Positions 52,952-62,000 of a DNA stretch of 64,000 bases are shown piece by piece; the stretch's first letter is position 1, and each line of letters begins with the position of its first letter. The notes under the pieces were generated by a model that made no database searches, was not told the DNA's origin, and saw nothing but the letters and a program-made list of their open reading frames with translations. Both the position numbers and the translations under genes were made by a program. This DNA comes from SZUA-100 sp965248135 (lineage in GTDB: Bacteria; Pseudomonadota; Alphaproteobacteria; Rhizobiales; Rhizobiaceae), in NCBI GenBank assembly GCA_965248135.1, contig CBDFIN010000012.1, positions 186,001-250,000 of the forward strand, written 5' to 3'.

Positions 52952-53200
52952 ATGGTAGCAATCGAACAAATGCCGACCCGGCGCCCCTTTCAGCGCCGCC
53001 GCAAAACATGCCCGTTCTCAGGCGAAAAGGCGTTAAAGATCGACTATAAAGACGTACGTCTGTTGCAGCGTTATGTCTCGGAACGCGGAAAGATCGTACC
53101 GTCGCGGATCACCGCGGTCAGCCACAAGAAGCAACGGGAGCTGGCGCGCGCCATCAAGCGGGCTCGTTTTTTGGCGCTTCTGCCATACGTGATCAAATAA
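52952..53200 (+). CDS. rpsR: 30S ribosomal protein S18
   Basis: An 82-residue protein with the S18 core: CPFSGEKALKIDYKDVRLLQRYVSERGKIVPSRITAVSHKKQRELARAIKRARFLALLPY. It binds S6 on the 30S platform, which explains its place beside rpsF. Confidence 0.98.
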   Translation: MVAIEQMPTRRPFQRRRKTCPFSGEKALKIDYKDVRLLQRYVSERGKIVPSRITAVSHKKQRELARAIKRARFLALLPYVIK

Positions 53201-53209
53201 CAATCAAGA

Positions 53210-53234
53210 GCCGGGCGGAAATCGCCGGCCCGGC
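53210..53234 (+). terminator. Hairpin after rpsR
   Basis: GCCGGGC and GCCCGGC arms flank an 11-base loop, starting 9 bases after the rpsR stop. There is no T-run, so it may only reduce read-through to the downstream genes or protect the transcript end. Confidence 0.4.
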
Positions 53235-53237
53235 ATT

Positions 53238-53251
53238 ACCACAATTGTGGT
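53238..53251. repeat. 14-bp palindrome upstream of the DUF2232 gene
   Basis: ACCACAATTGTGGT is perfectly symmetric and sits just after the rpsR hairpin and about 75 bases before the next start codon, so it may be an operator. Confidence 0.4.
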
Positions 53252-53324
53252 GGAGATTTTTGACAAGTTGGGGCGGCCTAAGTGCTTGCCTCTAACTGCA
53301 CGGACCAACTTGCAGGACAGCGAA

Positions 53325-54281
53325 ATGCCATTATCGAAAAACCTCATTTTCAGTGTAATTGCCGGCCTATTGTCGGCCTTAATGGCAGCGCTTGCGCTGA
53401 CCCAGCCTGGCTTGCTTACTCTGTTGATCTACGTGGCAGCGGTGCCGATATTGTTTGCCGGTTTCACCTGGGGATCGTTTGCCGGTGTCATCGCCGCGGC
53501 AACCGCGGTGGTTTCTACCGCTGTGTCGGCAAACTTCACCGTTGCGTTATTGGCCAGTCTCATTGTCGCCGGTCCGGCTGCTCTTGCCGGATATCTTGCC
53601 GGCCTGTCACGCCCCGATGATCGCGGAACTATTTATTGGTATCCTCTTTCCGAGCTGCTTTTCCACCTTTCACTGGCTGTTGCTGCCGGCTGCATCATGG
53701 TCGGTCTGATGTTGGGCTATAATAGCGCCAACACAACCGGTGTGTTTGAGCAATTCATGCTGGGGATTGTCGAGAGCCAGAATCTACAAGTCAATGCCGC
53801 GAGAAAAGCCGCGATTAAGTCCGATGCGGCGTTCTATGCCACTTTGATGCCGCTTATCCTGCCGGCATTTGTGCTCGCCATCATCGTGTGGAACATGCGG
53901 CTGGCGGAAAGAATGGCGCGTCTGCGTTCATTGATGCCACGGCCAAAGGACAATATTGCTGCCGATATCGGCCTGCCGCGCAAGGTGCTGATCATCTTCG
54001 CCGCAAGCATTATAATTGCACTGTTATTCCCACCGATGCGCAACGCTGCTCTCGTGGTGGCGGGTACGACTGGCATGGCGATCGCCATGGTCGGACTGGC
54101 CGTACTGCACTACTATTCGTGGGGCTGGAAAGGCCGGAACATGATCTTGCTGGCTGTCTATATCATAACAATTGCCACATCCCTGCCCGTCATCATCTTT
54201 GTCATTACCGGCATAACCGAACTACTGTTGTTGCTTCGCGCTCGCAGTCCCAATCGAATGCCGCCAAATCAACCAGGTTAA
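53325..54281 (+). CDS. DUF2232-family membrane protein
   Basis: A protein of about 318 residues with eight to nine helices, found between rpsR and rplI in many alphaproteobacteria. Start ATG 53325 has AGGA eight bases upstream; GTG 53247 would add 26 unlikely residues. The chain begins MPLSKNLIFSVIAGLLSALMAAL. Function unknown. Confidence 0.85.
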   Translation: MPLSKNLIFSVIAGLLSALMAALALTQPGLLTLLIYVAAVPILFAGFTWGSFAGVIAAATAVVSTAVSANFTVALLASLIVAGPAALAGYLAGLSRPDDRGTIYWYPLSELLFHLSLAVAAGCIMVGLMLGYNSANTTGVFEQFMLGIVESQNLQVNAARKAAIKSDAAFYATLMPLILPAFVLAIIVWNMRLAERMARLRSLMPRPKDNIAADIGLPRKVLIIFAASIIIALLFPPMRNAALVVAGTTGMAIAMVGLAVLHYYSWGWKGRNMILLAVYIITIATSLPVIIFVITGITELLLLLRARSPNRMPPNQPG

Positions 54282-54303
54282 GAATTCACTGAAAGGAAAA
54301 TCA

Positions 54304-54984
54304 ATGGAAATCATCCTGCTCGAAAGGGTCGCCAGACTCGGTCAAATGGGCGACACGGTGACCGTTAAAGACGGTTACGCCCGCAATTATCTGTTGCCCA
54401 AGGGCAAGGCACTGCGGTCCAACAAGGCAAACGCGGCCCGCTTTGAAGCTGAACGTGTCCATCTTGAGGCCCGCAATCTGGAGCGCAAGAGTGAAGCTGA
54501 GGCTGTAGCCGAAAAACTTGACGGTAACACTTATACCGCCATCCGCTCCGCCGGCGAAACTGGCCAGCTGTACGGTTCTGTTGCCAGTCGTGACATCGCT
54601 GCTGCGCTGGAAGAAGAAGGCTTTAGCATCGCCCGCAGCCAGGTCGAACTAATGCAGCCGATCAAGACCATCGGCTTGCATGTTATCACCATTGTTCTTC
54701 ACCCGGAGGTCGAGGCCAGCATTACCATGAATGTGGCGCGTTCTTTGGACGAGGCATTGCGCCAGGCAGCCGGTGAAGATTTGACCGGTCGCGACGCCTT
54801 TGATGATGATGATGATGATGAAGAAACGCTGGCCGCCGAGGAAGTATTTGAAAATCCGGAAGACGCCGAACTGGCCGAGGCCGAGGCCGCCGAAGCGGAA
54901 GCCGAGGTTGCTGATGCTCAAGATGACGGTCAGGACCCTGTGCCGGATGGGCCAGAAGCGTCTGAGGATGAGACAACTTCCTGA
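54304..54984 (+). CDS. rplI: 50S ribosomal protein L9 with acidic C-terminal extension
   Basis: A 226-residue L9. The N-domain (MEIILLERVARLGQMGDTVTVKDGYARNYLLPKGKAL) and the C-domain (about 85-150) are standard. After residue 160 comes an acidic tail of about 65 residues made almost entirely of aspartate, glutamate and alanine. It starts with six aspartates encoded by (GAT)6 at 54802-54819. Relatives have a shorter tail, so the repeat may have expanded. Confidence 0.95.
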   Translation: MEIILLERVARLGQMGDTVTVKDGYARNYLLPKGKALRSNKANAARFEAERVHLEARNLERKSEAEAVAEKLDGNTYTAIRSAGETGQLYGSVASRDIAAALEEEGFSIARSQVELMQPIKTIGLHVITIVLHPEVEASITMNVARSLDEALRQAAGEDLTGRDAFDDDDDDEETLAAEEVFENPEDAELAEAEAAEAEAEVADAQDDGQDPVPDGPEASEDETTS

Positions 54985-55173
54985 ATTTCTTGCATGGTCC
55001 GTGAGGTCAAGCCAGCGCCACCAATTGGGCGCTGGCAGTTTGACGAAAAATTATTTGTTCACCGCTCGTCAAATGGTGGTCGAACGCCAGGCTGAAATAT
55101 CAACGCATCTCCAATTATCTCTATCCTTGGGGATTGTACTTGAAAAATAATATCGTATATCGACGATTGACGA

Positions 55174-55572
55174 TTGTTTTCGAATGCAATGCCAACCAAC
55201 CGTAGGTGGACCTTGGATACCCAAATCGCCGAAACCCAGTGGAGCCAGCGACTGACAGCGCTTGCTCATCCGGCAAGAATTGAGATCGTGCATTACCTTG
55301 CCCAACGCAACACGTGTTTTTGTAAGGACATTGTGGCGCAGTTGCCGCTGGCCCAATCAACTATCTCTCAACATTTGAAAGTTCTGGTCAACGCCGGCCT
55401 GGTCGATTGTAAGAGTGAAGCGCCGCGTTCGCGCTATACGCTTAATCAAGACGCTTTGCTGATGATTTCAAAGGCGGTATCCGATTTGGCGGGCACCTGT
55501 TGTCGCAACACATGCTGTCAATCCGAACACGACGTGGCTGACCATCGGCCTAGACAGGGTCAAGCAATTTGA
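55174..55572 (+). CDS. ArsR-family regulator with metal-type cysteines
   Basis: A winged-helix repressor of up to 132 residues: LTALAHPARIEIVHYLAQRNTCFCKDIVAQLPLAQSTISQHLKVLVNAGLV. The TCFC pair falls at the position of the metal-sensing cysteines of ArsR/SmtB (ELCVC), and the C-terminus adds CCRNTCC. It therefore probably senses a soft metal or arsenic. The start is uncertain (TTG 55174, ATG 55189 or TTG 55213, the last with AGGTGG upstream). The exporter gene overlaps the stop (TTGA). Confidence 0.82.
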   Translation: MFSNAMPTNRRWTLDTQIAETQWSQRLTALAHPARIEIVHYLAQRNTCFCKDIVAQLPLAQSTISQHLKVLVNAGLVDCKSEAPRSRYTLNQDALLMISKAVSDLAGTCCRNTCCQSEHDVADHRPRQGQAI

Positions 55573-57473
55573 GCAGCAAAGTTACTGCCGACGGTTCGAC
55601 TTTAAAGGCGCTGCAGAACCTGTGGCCCTATATGTGGCCAAGCCAACGGCCTGATCTGAAAATAAGGGTTGCGTGGGCGGCCCTGTTTCTTGTTGTCGCA
55701 AAGATAATTACGGTTCTCATTCCATTTTTCTATAAGTGGGCGACCGACGCGCTGACCGGCAATCCGCTCGATGGCGGTGGTCTGGTGCCTGCCCTGCTGC
55801 TGGCGCCGGTGATGCTTGTCGTCGCCTATGTCGTCGCCCGTTTGTTGATGATCGGATTTCAACAATTGCGCGACGCTCTGTTCGCCCGGGTAGGACAATA
55901 TGCCGTTCGCCAGTTGGCCTACCGGACATTCGTCCACATGCACGAATTATCCCTGCGGTTTCATCTCGAACGGCGCACCGGTGGGCTATCACGTGTTATC
56001 GAGCGCGGCACCAAGGGCATCGAGATCATTGTCCGTTTTACTATTCTGAATACCATCCCGACGCTGTTTGAATTCCTCTTTACCGCCATCATTCTGGCAA
56101 CCAGTTATGGCTGGTCCTATGTGATGGTGATTGCAGTGACCGTGTGGGCCTATACCTGGTTTACCGTGCGCGCCAGCGATTGGCGCATAGGCATTCGCCG
56201 GGCGATGAACGACAGCGATACGGATGCCAACTCCAAGGCCGTCGATTCGCTGCTAAATTATGAGACGGTCAAATATTTTGGCAATGAGCGGATGGAGGCG
56301 GAACGCTTTGACCGGTCGATGGCGCGCTATGAATCAGCAGCAACCAAATCCTGGACTTCGCTCGGCTGGCTCAATTTCGGGCAAACCGCCATTTTCGCCA
56401 TCGGCATGTTGGCTTGCATGGCAATGTCGGCCGTCGCCGTGCAACAGGGCGAGCAGACCATCGGCGATTTTGTCATGATCAACGCGCTGTTGATGCAGCT
56501 TTCTATTCCGCTCAATTTCATTGGTTTCGTCTACCGCGAAATCAAGCAGGCCCTGACCGACATTGAAACCATGTTCAATCTCTTGCACATGGAGCAGGAG
56601 ATCAAAGACAAGACCGACGCCAAGCCACTCGCCGTTGAAAGCGGAGCCATCGCATTTGATAACGTCTCCTTTCATTACGACCCGGATCGCCCGATCCTGA
56701 AAAATGTCAGCTTTAAAGTACCACCAGGCAAGACCATTGCCATCGTCGGGCCATCGGGCGCGGGTAAGTCGACCATTTCGCGGTTGCTGTTTCGCTTCTA
56801 CGACATTTCCGGCGGAGCGATAACCATCGATGGCCAGGACCTGCGCGATATCACGCAACAATCGTTGCGCAGCCATATCGGCATGGTGCCACAGGATACG
56901 GTGCTGTTTAACGATACTATCGCCTATAATATCCGCTACGGCCGGGTTGAAGCCGATGACAGCGAGGTCGAGCGGGCTGCCGAATTGGCGCAGATCAAGG
57001 AATTTATTGCGGCCCTGCCGCAGGGTTTTCAGTCGGAAGTCGGTGAACGCGGGTTAAAACTTTCAGGTGGCGAGAAACAGCGCGTCGCAATCGCCCGCAC
57101 TTTGTTGAAAGCTCCGCCTATTCTCATCCTTGATGAAGCAACCTCGGCGCTCGACACTCATACCGAGCAGGAGATCCAGGCAGCACTTGATCTCGTTTCG
57201 CAAAACCGTACAACTTTGGTGATCGCCCACCGGCTGTCAACGGTCATTGGCGCCGACGAGATTATTGTCCTTCAGGAGGGCGAGATCTGTGAGCGGGGCA
57301 CCCATAATGATTTGCTTGAAAAGGCGGGACTTTATGCCGGCATGTGGGATCGCCAGCGCGAGGCAAGCGAGGCCGAGCAGCGTTTGAACGAAGCCCGCAA
57401 AAATGTCGAAGCCGATATCGGTCCGGCGGTGGCGCATCAACCGATCAAACGCAGCACATTATTGGTACCGTAA
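55569..57473 (+). CDS. Atm1-type ABC exporter
   Basis: A 634-residue half-transporter with six helices (about 25-320) and an ATPase domain (about 350-600): Walker A GPSGAGKST, signature LSGGEKQRVAIART, Walker B ILILDEATSALD and H-loop IAHRLS. The membrane part (QLRDALFARVGQYAVRQLAYRTFVHMHELSLRFHLERRTGGLSRVIERGTKG) matches Atm1/HMT1 proteins, which export glutathione-linked metals or sulfur compounds. It starts with TTG, AGGG nine bases upstream, inside the end of the regulator gene. Confidence 0.92.
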   Translation: MSSKVTADGSTLKALQNLWPYMWPSQRPDLKIRVAWAALFLVVAKIITVLIPFFYKWATDALTGNPLDGGGLVPALLLAPVMLVVAYVVARLLMIGFQQLRDALFARVGQYAVRQLAYRTFVHMHELSLRFHLERRTGGLSRVIERGTKGIEIIVRFTILNTIPTLFEFLFTAIILATSYGWSYVMVIAVTVWAYTWFTVRASDWRIGIRRAMNDSDTDANSKAVDSLLNYETVKYFGNERMEAERFDRSMARYESAATKSWTSLGWLNFGQTAIFAIGMLACMAMSAVAVQQGEQTIGDFVMINALLMQLSIPLNFIGFVYREIKQALTDIETMFNLLHMEQEIKDKTDAKPLAVESGAIAFDNVSFHYDPDRPILKNVSFKVPPGKTIAIVGPSGAGKSTISRLLFRFYDISGGAITIDGQDLRDITQQSLRSHIGMVPQDTVLFNDTIAYNIRYGRVEADDSEVERAAELAQIKEFIAALPQGFQSEVGERGLKLSGGEKQRVAIARTLLKAPPILILDEATSALDTHTEQEIQAALDLVSQNRTTLVIAHRLSTVIGADEIIVLQEGEICERGTHNDLLEKAGLYAGMWDRQREASEAEQRLNEARKNVEADIGPAVAHQPIKRSTLLVP

Positions 57474-57543
57474 GCCATATCGGCAGCCATTAACCAAGCC
57501 TGTCCCTTCCCAAGTGCGATCAGCCTGCGCTATACCGATAGAA

Positions 57544-57557
57544 CCAAACTAGTTTGG
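57544..57557. repeat. 14-bp palindrome overlapping the psd ribosome binding site
   Basis: CCAAACTAGTTTGG is perfectly symmetric and its right end is part of the GGAG ribosome binding site of psd (ATG 57565). It may be an operator or a hairpin that masks the site. Confidence 0.45.
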
Positions 57558-57564
57558 AGTAGCT

Positions 57565-58266
57565 ATGAGCGTTGTCAATTCCATCCGATCATCTCTGGTT
57601 CCCGTCCACCGGGAGGGCCATCGTTTCATATTGATGTTTATCGTTGCAGCACTTGTGCTTGGCTGGATTTGGTCGCCGCTGTTTTATCTCGGGCTGCTCC
57701 TTGCCGGCTGGTGCGCCTATTTCTTTCGTGACCCTGAGCGGGTTACACCCGTGTCCGACGATCTGGCAATATCACCAGCTGACGGCATTATTTCCCATAT
57801 CGGCCCTGTGGCGCCGCCCGCCGAACTTGGTCTCGGTGACAAACCGATGCTGCGCATTTCGGTGTTCATGAATGTATTCAGCTGTCATATCAATCGGGCC
57901 CCGATGCGTGGTAAAGTTAGCGGCATTCATTATAAGTCAGGCAGGTTTCTCAGCGCCGATCTGGACAAGGCGTCGCTTGAAAATGAGCGTAATGGCCTGG
58001 TGATCGACGGCCCGCATGGACCGCTTGGTGTGGTCCAGATCGCCGGGCTGGTGGCGCGCAGGATTGTCTGCTGGGCTGAAGAAGGCCACGAGATAGGGGT
58101 CGGCGAGCGCTTCGGGCTGATCCGCTTTGGCTCACGACTGGATATCTATCTGCCCGATGGTGCAGGCGCACGGGTAGCGCTTGGCCAAACCGCAATTGCC
58201 GGTGAAACGGTGCTGGCGGCATGGCACGAAACCGCCAGGTCCAGCCCGATAACCAAAGTCAGTTGA
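57565..58266 (+). CDS. psd: Phosphatidylserine decarboxylase proenzyme
   Basis: A 233-residue membrane-bound decarboxylase making phosphatidylethanolamine. Two N-terminal helices anchor it; residues of about 65-75 have SPADGIISHIG, and VFMNVFSCHINRAPMRGK carries the conserved histidine. Self-cleavage to form the pyruvoyl group is expected at the serine of RFGSRLDIYLP near residue 192, as in the short psd type. It is followed at once by pssA. Confidence 0.95.
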   Translation: MSVVNSIRSSLVPVHREGHRFILMFIVAALVLGWIWSPLFYLGLLLAGWCAYFFRDPERVTPVSDDLAISPADGIISHIGPVAPPAELGLGDKPMLRISVFMNVFSCHINRAPMRGKVSGIHYKSGRFLSADLDKASLENERNGLVIDGPHGPLGVVQIAGLVARRIVCWAEEGHEIGVGERFGLIRFGSRLDIYLPDGAGARVALGQTAIAGETVLAAWHETARSSPITKVS

Positions 58267-58268
58267 TC

Positions 58269-59078
58269 ATGGAAGCGCCTTTCCCGCCATTCGACCCCGA
58301 TGGTCCAGATTACAACCAGCCACAGCGATTGCGTGATATCCCGTTTCGTATGCTGGCGCCCAATCTGATTACGCTGCTGGCTATCTGTTCAGGTCTCACA
58401 TCAATTCGGTTGGCAATTGAGGGGCGGTTTCAGCTGGCCATTATCGCCATTATCTTTGCCGCCATCCTCGACGGCCTTGACGGACGTGTTGCCAGATTGC
58501 TGAAAACCAGTACCCGCTTTGGCGCGGAAATGGATTCTTTAGCTGATTTCGTCAATTTTGGCGTCGCGCCGGCGATTGTGCTTTATGTCTGGGCACTCAA
58601 TGATCTGCGTTCGCTTGGTTGGATCGCGGCTTTGATATTCGCCATTTGCGGTTGTTTGCGACTGGCCCGTTTCAACGTCATGGTTGATAATCCCGGACGG
58701 CCAAAATGGCAGAATAATTTCTTTGTCGGCGTGCCGGCGCCAGCCGGTGCAATGATTGGTTTGCTGCCGGTTTATCTCGGGTTTTTAGGGGTAGAATCCT
58801 CGCCCACCATAGCGACCATAATCGCGCTTTATACGATTTTTGTCGGCCTGTTGATGGTGTCGAACCTGCCGACATTTTCCGGCAAAAACATTGGCAAGCG
58901 GATTTCTCGCGAACTGGTGCTCCCATTAATGATCGCTGCGGTGTTTTTTGTCGCACTGCTATTCAGCTATCCATGGATAACGCTGAGCCTCATCAGTGTC
59001 GGTTATCTGGCCATGTTGCCATTTGGGGTGAAAGACTGGAACCGGCGCACGGCCGTCGAAGAAACGCAAACGAAGTAA
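58269..59078 (+). CDS. pssA: CDP-diacylglycerol-serine O-phosphatidyltransferase
   Basis: A protein of about 269 residues with six to eight helices that makes phosphatidylserine for Psd. The CDP-alcohol phosphotransferase motif spans about 60-90 (DGLDGRVARLL, then GAEMDSLADFVNFGVAPA). Start ATG 58269 is two bases after the psd stop and gives a normal N-terminus; ATG 58221 inside psd is possible. The two genes are co-translated. Confidence 0.94.
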   Translation: MEAPFPPFDPDGPDYNQPQRLRDIPFRMLAPNLITLLAICSGLTSIRLAIEGRFQLAIIAIIFAAILDGLDGRVARLLKTSTRFGAEMDSLADFVNFGVAPAIVLYVWALNDLRSLGWIAALIFAICGCLRLARFNVMVDNPGRPKWQNNFFVGVPAPAGAMIGLLPVYLGFLGVESSPTIATIIALYTIFVGLLMVSNLPTFSGKNIGKRISRELVLPLMIAAVFFVALLFSYPWITLSLISVGYLAMLPFGVKDWNRRTAVEETQTK

Positions 59079-59081
59079 AAT

Positions 59082-62000
59082 CTATTCCGCCGCTTCCGGC
59101 AGGCTTTGTGGCGATGGCGTTTTTTGCCGTTTCTTCGATTTCTTCGGTTTCTCAGATTTCTTCACCAACGGCGTGACATTATCTGTCGCTGGTTCCTGCA
59201 CTAAGGTTTCAACTGCCGCATCAGACTGCTCTTGAGCCTCGGCCTCGGCAATTTCGACGGCTTCTGCAGCAGCTTGCGCTTCGGCAAGCCTGGCTTCTTC
59301 TGCTGCCGCTTCAGCGAAGGCGGCGCGGCGGTTCCTTTCACGCTCAACAAATCTACGAACGATAATTCCGGGCGCGTGCGCGGCCCAGACAAAGCTGGAA
59401 CGGGTCACAAACAGGGCTGAAACCATATTATAGGGCAGCGCCAGCATGGTCGGAACCAGTATCAGCGTCAACAGGGTGGAAAACGCCAGTCCTGCAATCA
59501 CTGCTGTCGAAAGCTGGACCCACCAGATGGCCGTTATGCTGCCAAACGATACGGTCTGATTAAAGAAATCCATATTGATCTGCAGCGCCATCGGCACCAG
59601 GCCAAGAATGGTGGTGAACGTGGTCAGCATAATTGGCCGCAGGCGCTGGGCAGAGGTTTTCAATATGGCCTCCAAAGGCGAAACCCCGTCGGCACGCATG
59701 CGGTTATAGGTATCCATCAGCACAATGGCGTTGTTGACCACAATACCGGCAAGCGCGACCACGCCGGTGCCGGTCATCACCATCGAGAATTTCTGCCCTG
59801 TCACCATCAGACCGATCAACACGCCGACAATCGCCAACACCACAGTCGAAAGGGTGAGAACGGCCTGATAGAATGAGTTGAACTGGGTGACCAGGATGAC
59901 AAACATCAAGAACAGCGCAATACCGGCCGCCTTGGTTAAAAACGCTTCGGTTTTCTTGCTTTCCTCATCGGCACCACGAAAACGGAACTGCACGCTTGAA
60001 GGCCATTTTTGACCGTCGAGCCATACTTGCAGTTCTTCGACCTTGTCGTCCGGTGTTATGTCTTTTCCGTTTTCCTCATAACCCTTTATCAAGTTGGCCT
60101 TGACGCTCATGGAGTAAAGTCCGCCACGCCGGGTAATGGAGGAAATCTTGGGCTCGGCCGTTCGCTTGACAAAGTTGGACAGCGGAACCTGGCCGTTCGG
60201 TGTACGCAGTTTGAGTTGTTCAAACTGGTCGAGGGTGCGTTGCTCCTTTGGCAAGCGAACCCTGATTTCAACCTCGTCTTCCGAATCGTCGGGGCGATAT
60301 TTGCCGATCAACACACCATTGGTGACAAGTTGAACCATCGACCCGATGGCAACTATGCCGGCATTATAACGGCCCGCCTCTTCGCGATTGACGCTCAATT
60401 CCCACTCGATCCCCGGCAACGGGCGCGTGTCTTCCCGGTCCTGCAAACCACTCATTTGGTTGACATGGTCGCGCACCCGCGCGACGGCGGCTACCATCTC
60501 GTCATATTTGGTCGATTTGACCTGCAGGCGCACGTCCTTGCCCGTCGGAGGACCATCTTCGATCTTGCGCACTTCCACCCGCATGCCGGCAATATCGCCG
60601 GTTCGAGCCCTTATCTCCTTGAAAATCTCAACCGCCTTGCGACGGCAGCAATAATCGGAAAGTTCAATCTGCAATTCACCAACAACATCAGCCGGTTTGT
60701 CCTGCACGCCACCGATAATCTGGCCACCACTGTTTTCTCCCGGAGGATTGGTGGTCATGACCACATTTTCCACTCCGGCGACCCGCAGCACCTGGGTTTC
60801 CACTTCGCCGACCCGATCACGAATCTCGGTGGCCGAAAGATTGCCGCGTGCGGAAATCAGCACAATTGCAAGATTGGGCTCCTCGTCGACAAAAAACTCA
60901 ATGCCTGAACTGTATTTGCCGAATGAGGCGAAAACCATAATGGTGATCGCCAGCGCACCGGCAATCACCAGCATATTGCCGAACAAATTGCCGGAGGCGA
61001 ATTTGAGAAACCTGAGATATCCACCGGTGAAGCCCGGTATCCTGCGGATGTCGAGCTTTTCATTGCTGGAGAGCATTTTGGCGGCCAAATCCTCTTTGAC
61101 CGGACGGGATTGCCGCCAGCTTACAAAGCGGGAAACCAAGGGATAACTGGCGATTGCTATTGCAATTGCGACAATTGCCGCCAACCCCAGGGCGAGTTTT
61201 TTGGTCGTGATTATGTTCTGCTGAACCAAATCAAGACCGCCAACCGCCTCCAGTACCGATTCAAGACCAAACCCGATTAGTCCATTCAATATCGGCATGG
61301 CCAAAGCAAAAACGGCAATTGCGGTCAGGGCAATACCTACAACAAGGCTCATTAGCGCCGATGCATGGCGCCCGGCCCAGGTAGAAAACTGGCCAAGCAA
61401 CGTGCCGGTTGTCGGCAAAAAGATCATCGCGGTTATCAGTGAGGCGGAAAGAACGATGATCACCATTATCGGCAGGTAGGACATAAACTTGCCGACCACG
61501 CCCGGCCACAACAACATCGGCAGGAATGCGGCCAAAGTGGTCGCGGTCGAGGAGACCACCGGCCAGAACATCAGCCTCGCGGCACGATGATAGGCTTCCT
61601 CAGCCGGCATCCCTTCAGCCATTTTTCGGTCAGCATATTCAGTGACCACAATGGCACCATCAACCAACATGCCGACGGTCAGCACCATACCGAACATGAT
61701 CATCATGTTGAGGGTCATGCCGGCCAGCGACAGGACCAAAAAGCCGACCATGAACGACACCGGTATCGACAGGCCGACCAGCAGGCCGGAGCGAAGACCG
61801 AGTGAGGCGACCACTATGATCATCACCAGCATGATCGCCGTCATGATCGACGATTGCAACGATCCCTGAATATCGTTGATCTTGCTCGATTCATCGAGCA
61901 TGTAATTGATCTTGATCGTTGATGGCCAGTCCTTGGAAAACTCTTCAACGACCTTGCGTACACTGGTGTTGTTTTCAATAATATTGGTGCCGATGCGCTT

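Noticed and set aside
54649..54976. Histidine-rich frames opposite the L9 gene
   Set aside because: They are the reverse of the (GAT)n aspartate run and adjacent acidic codons, not genes.
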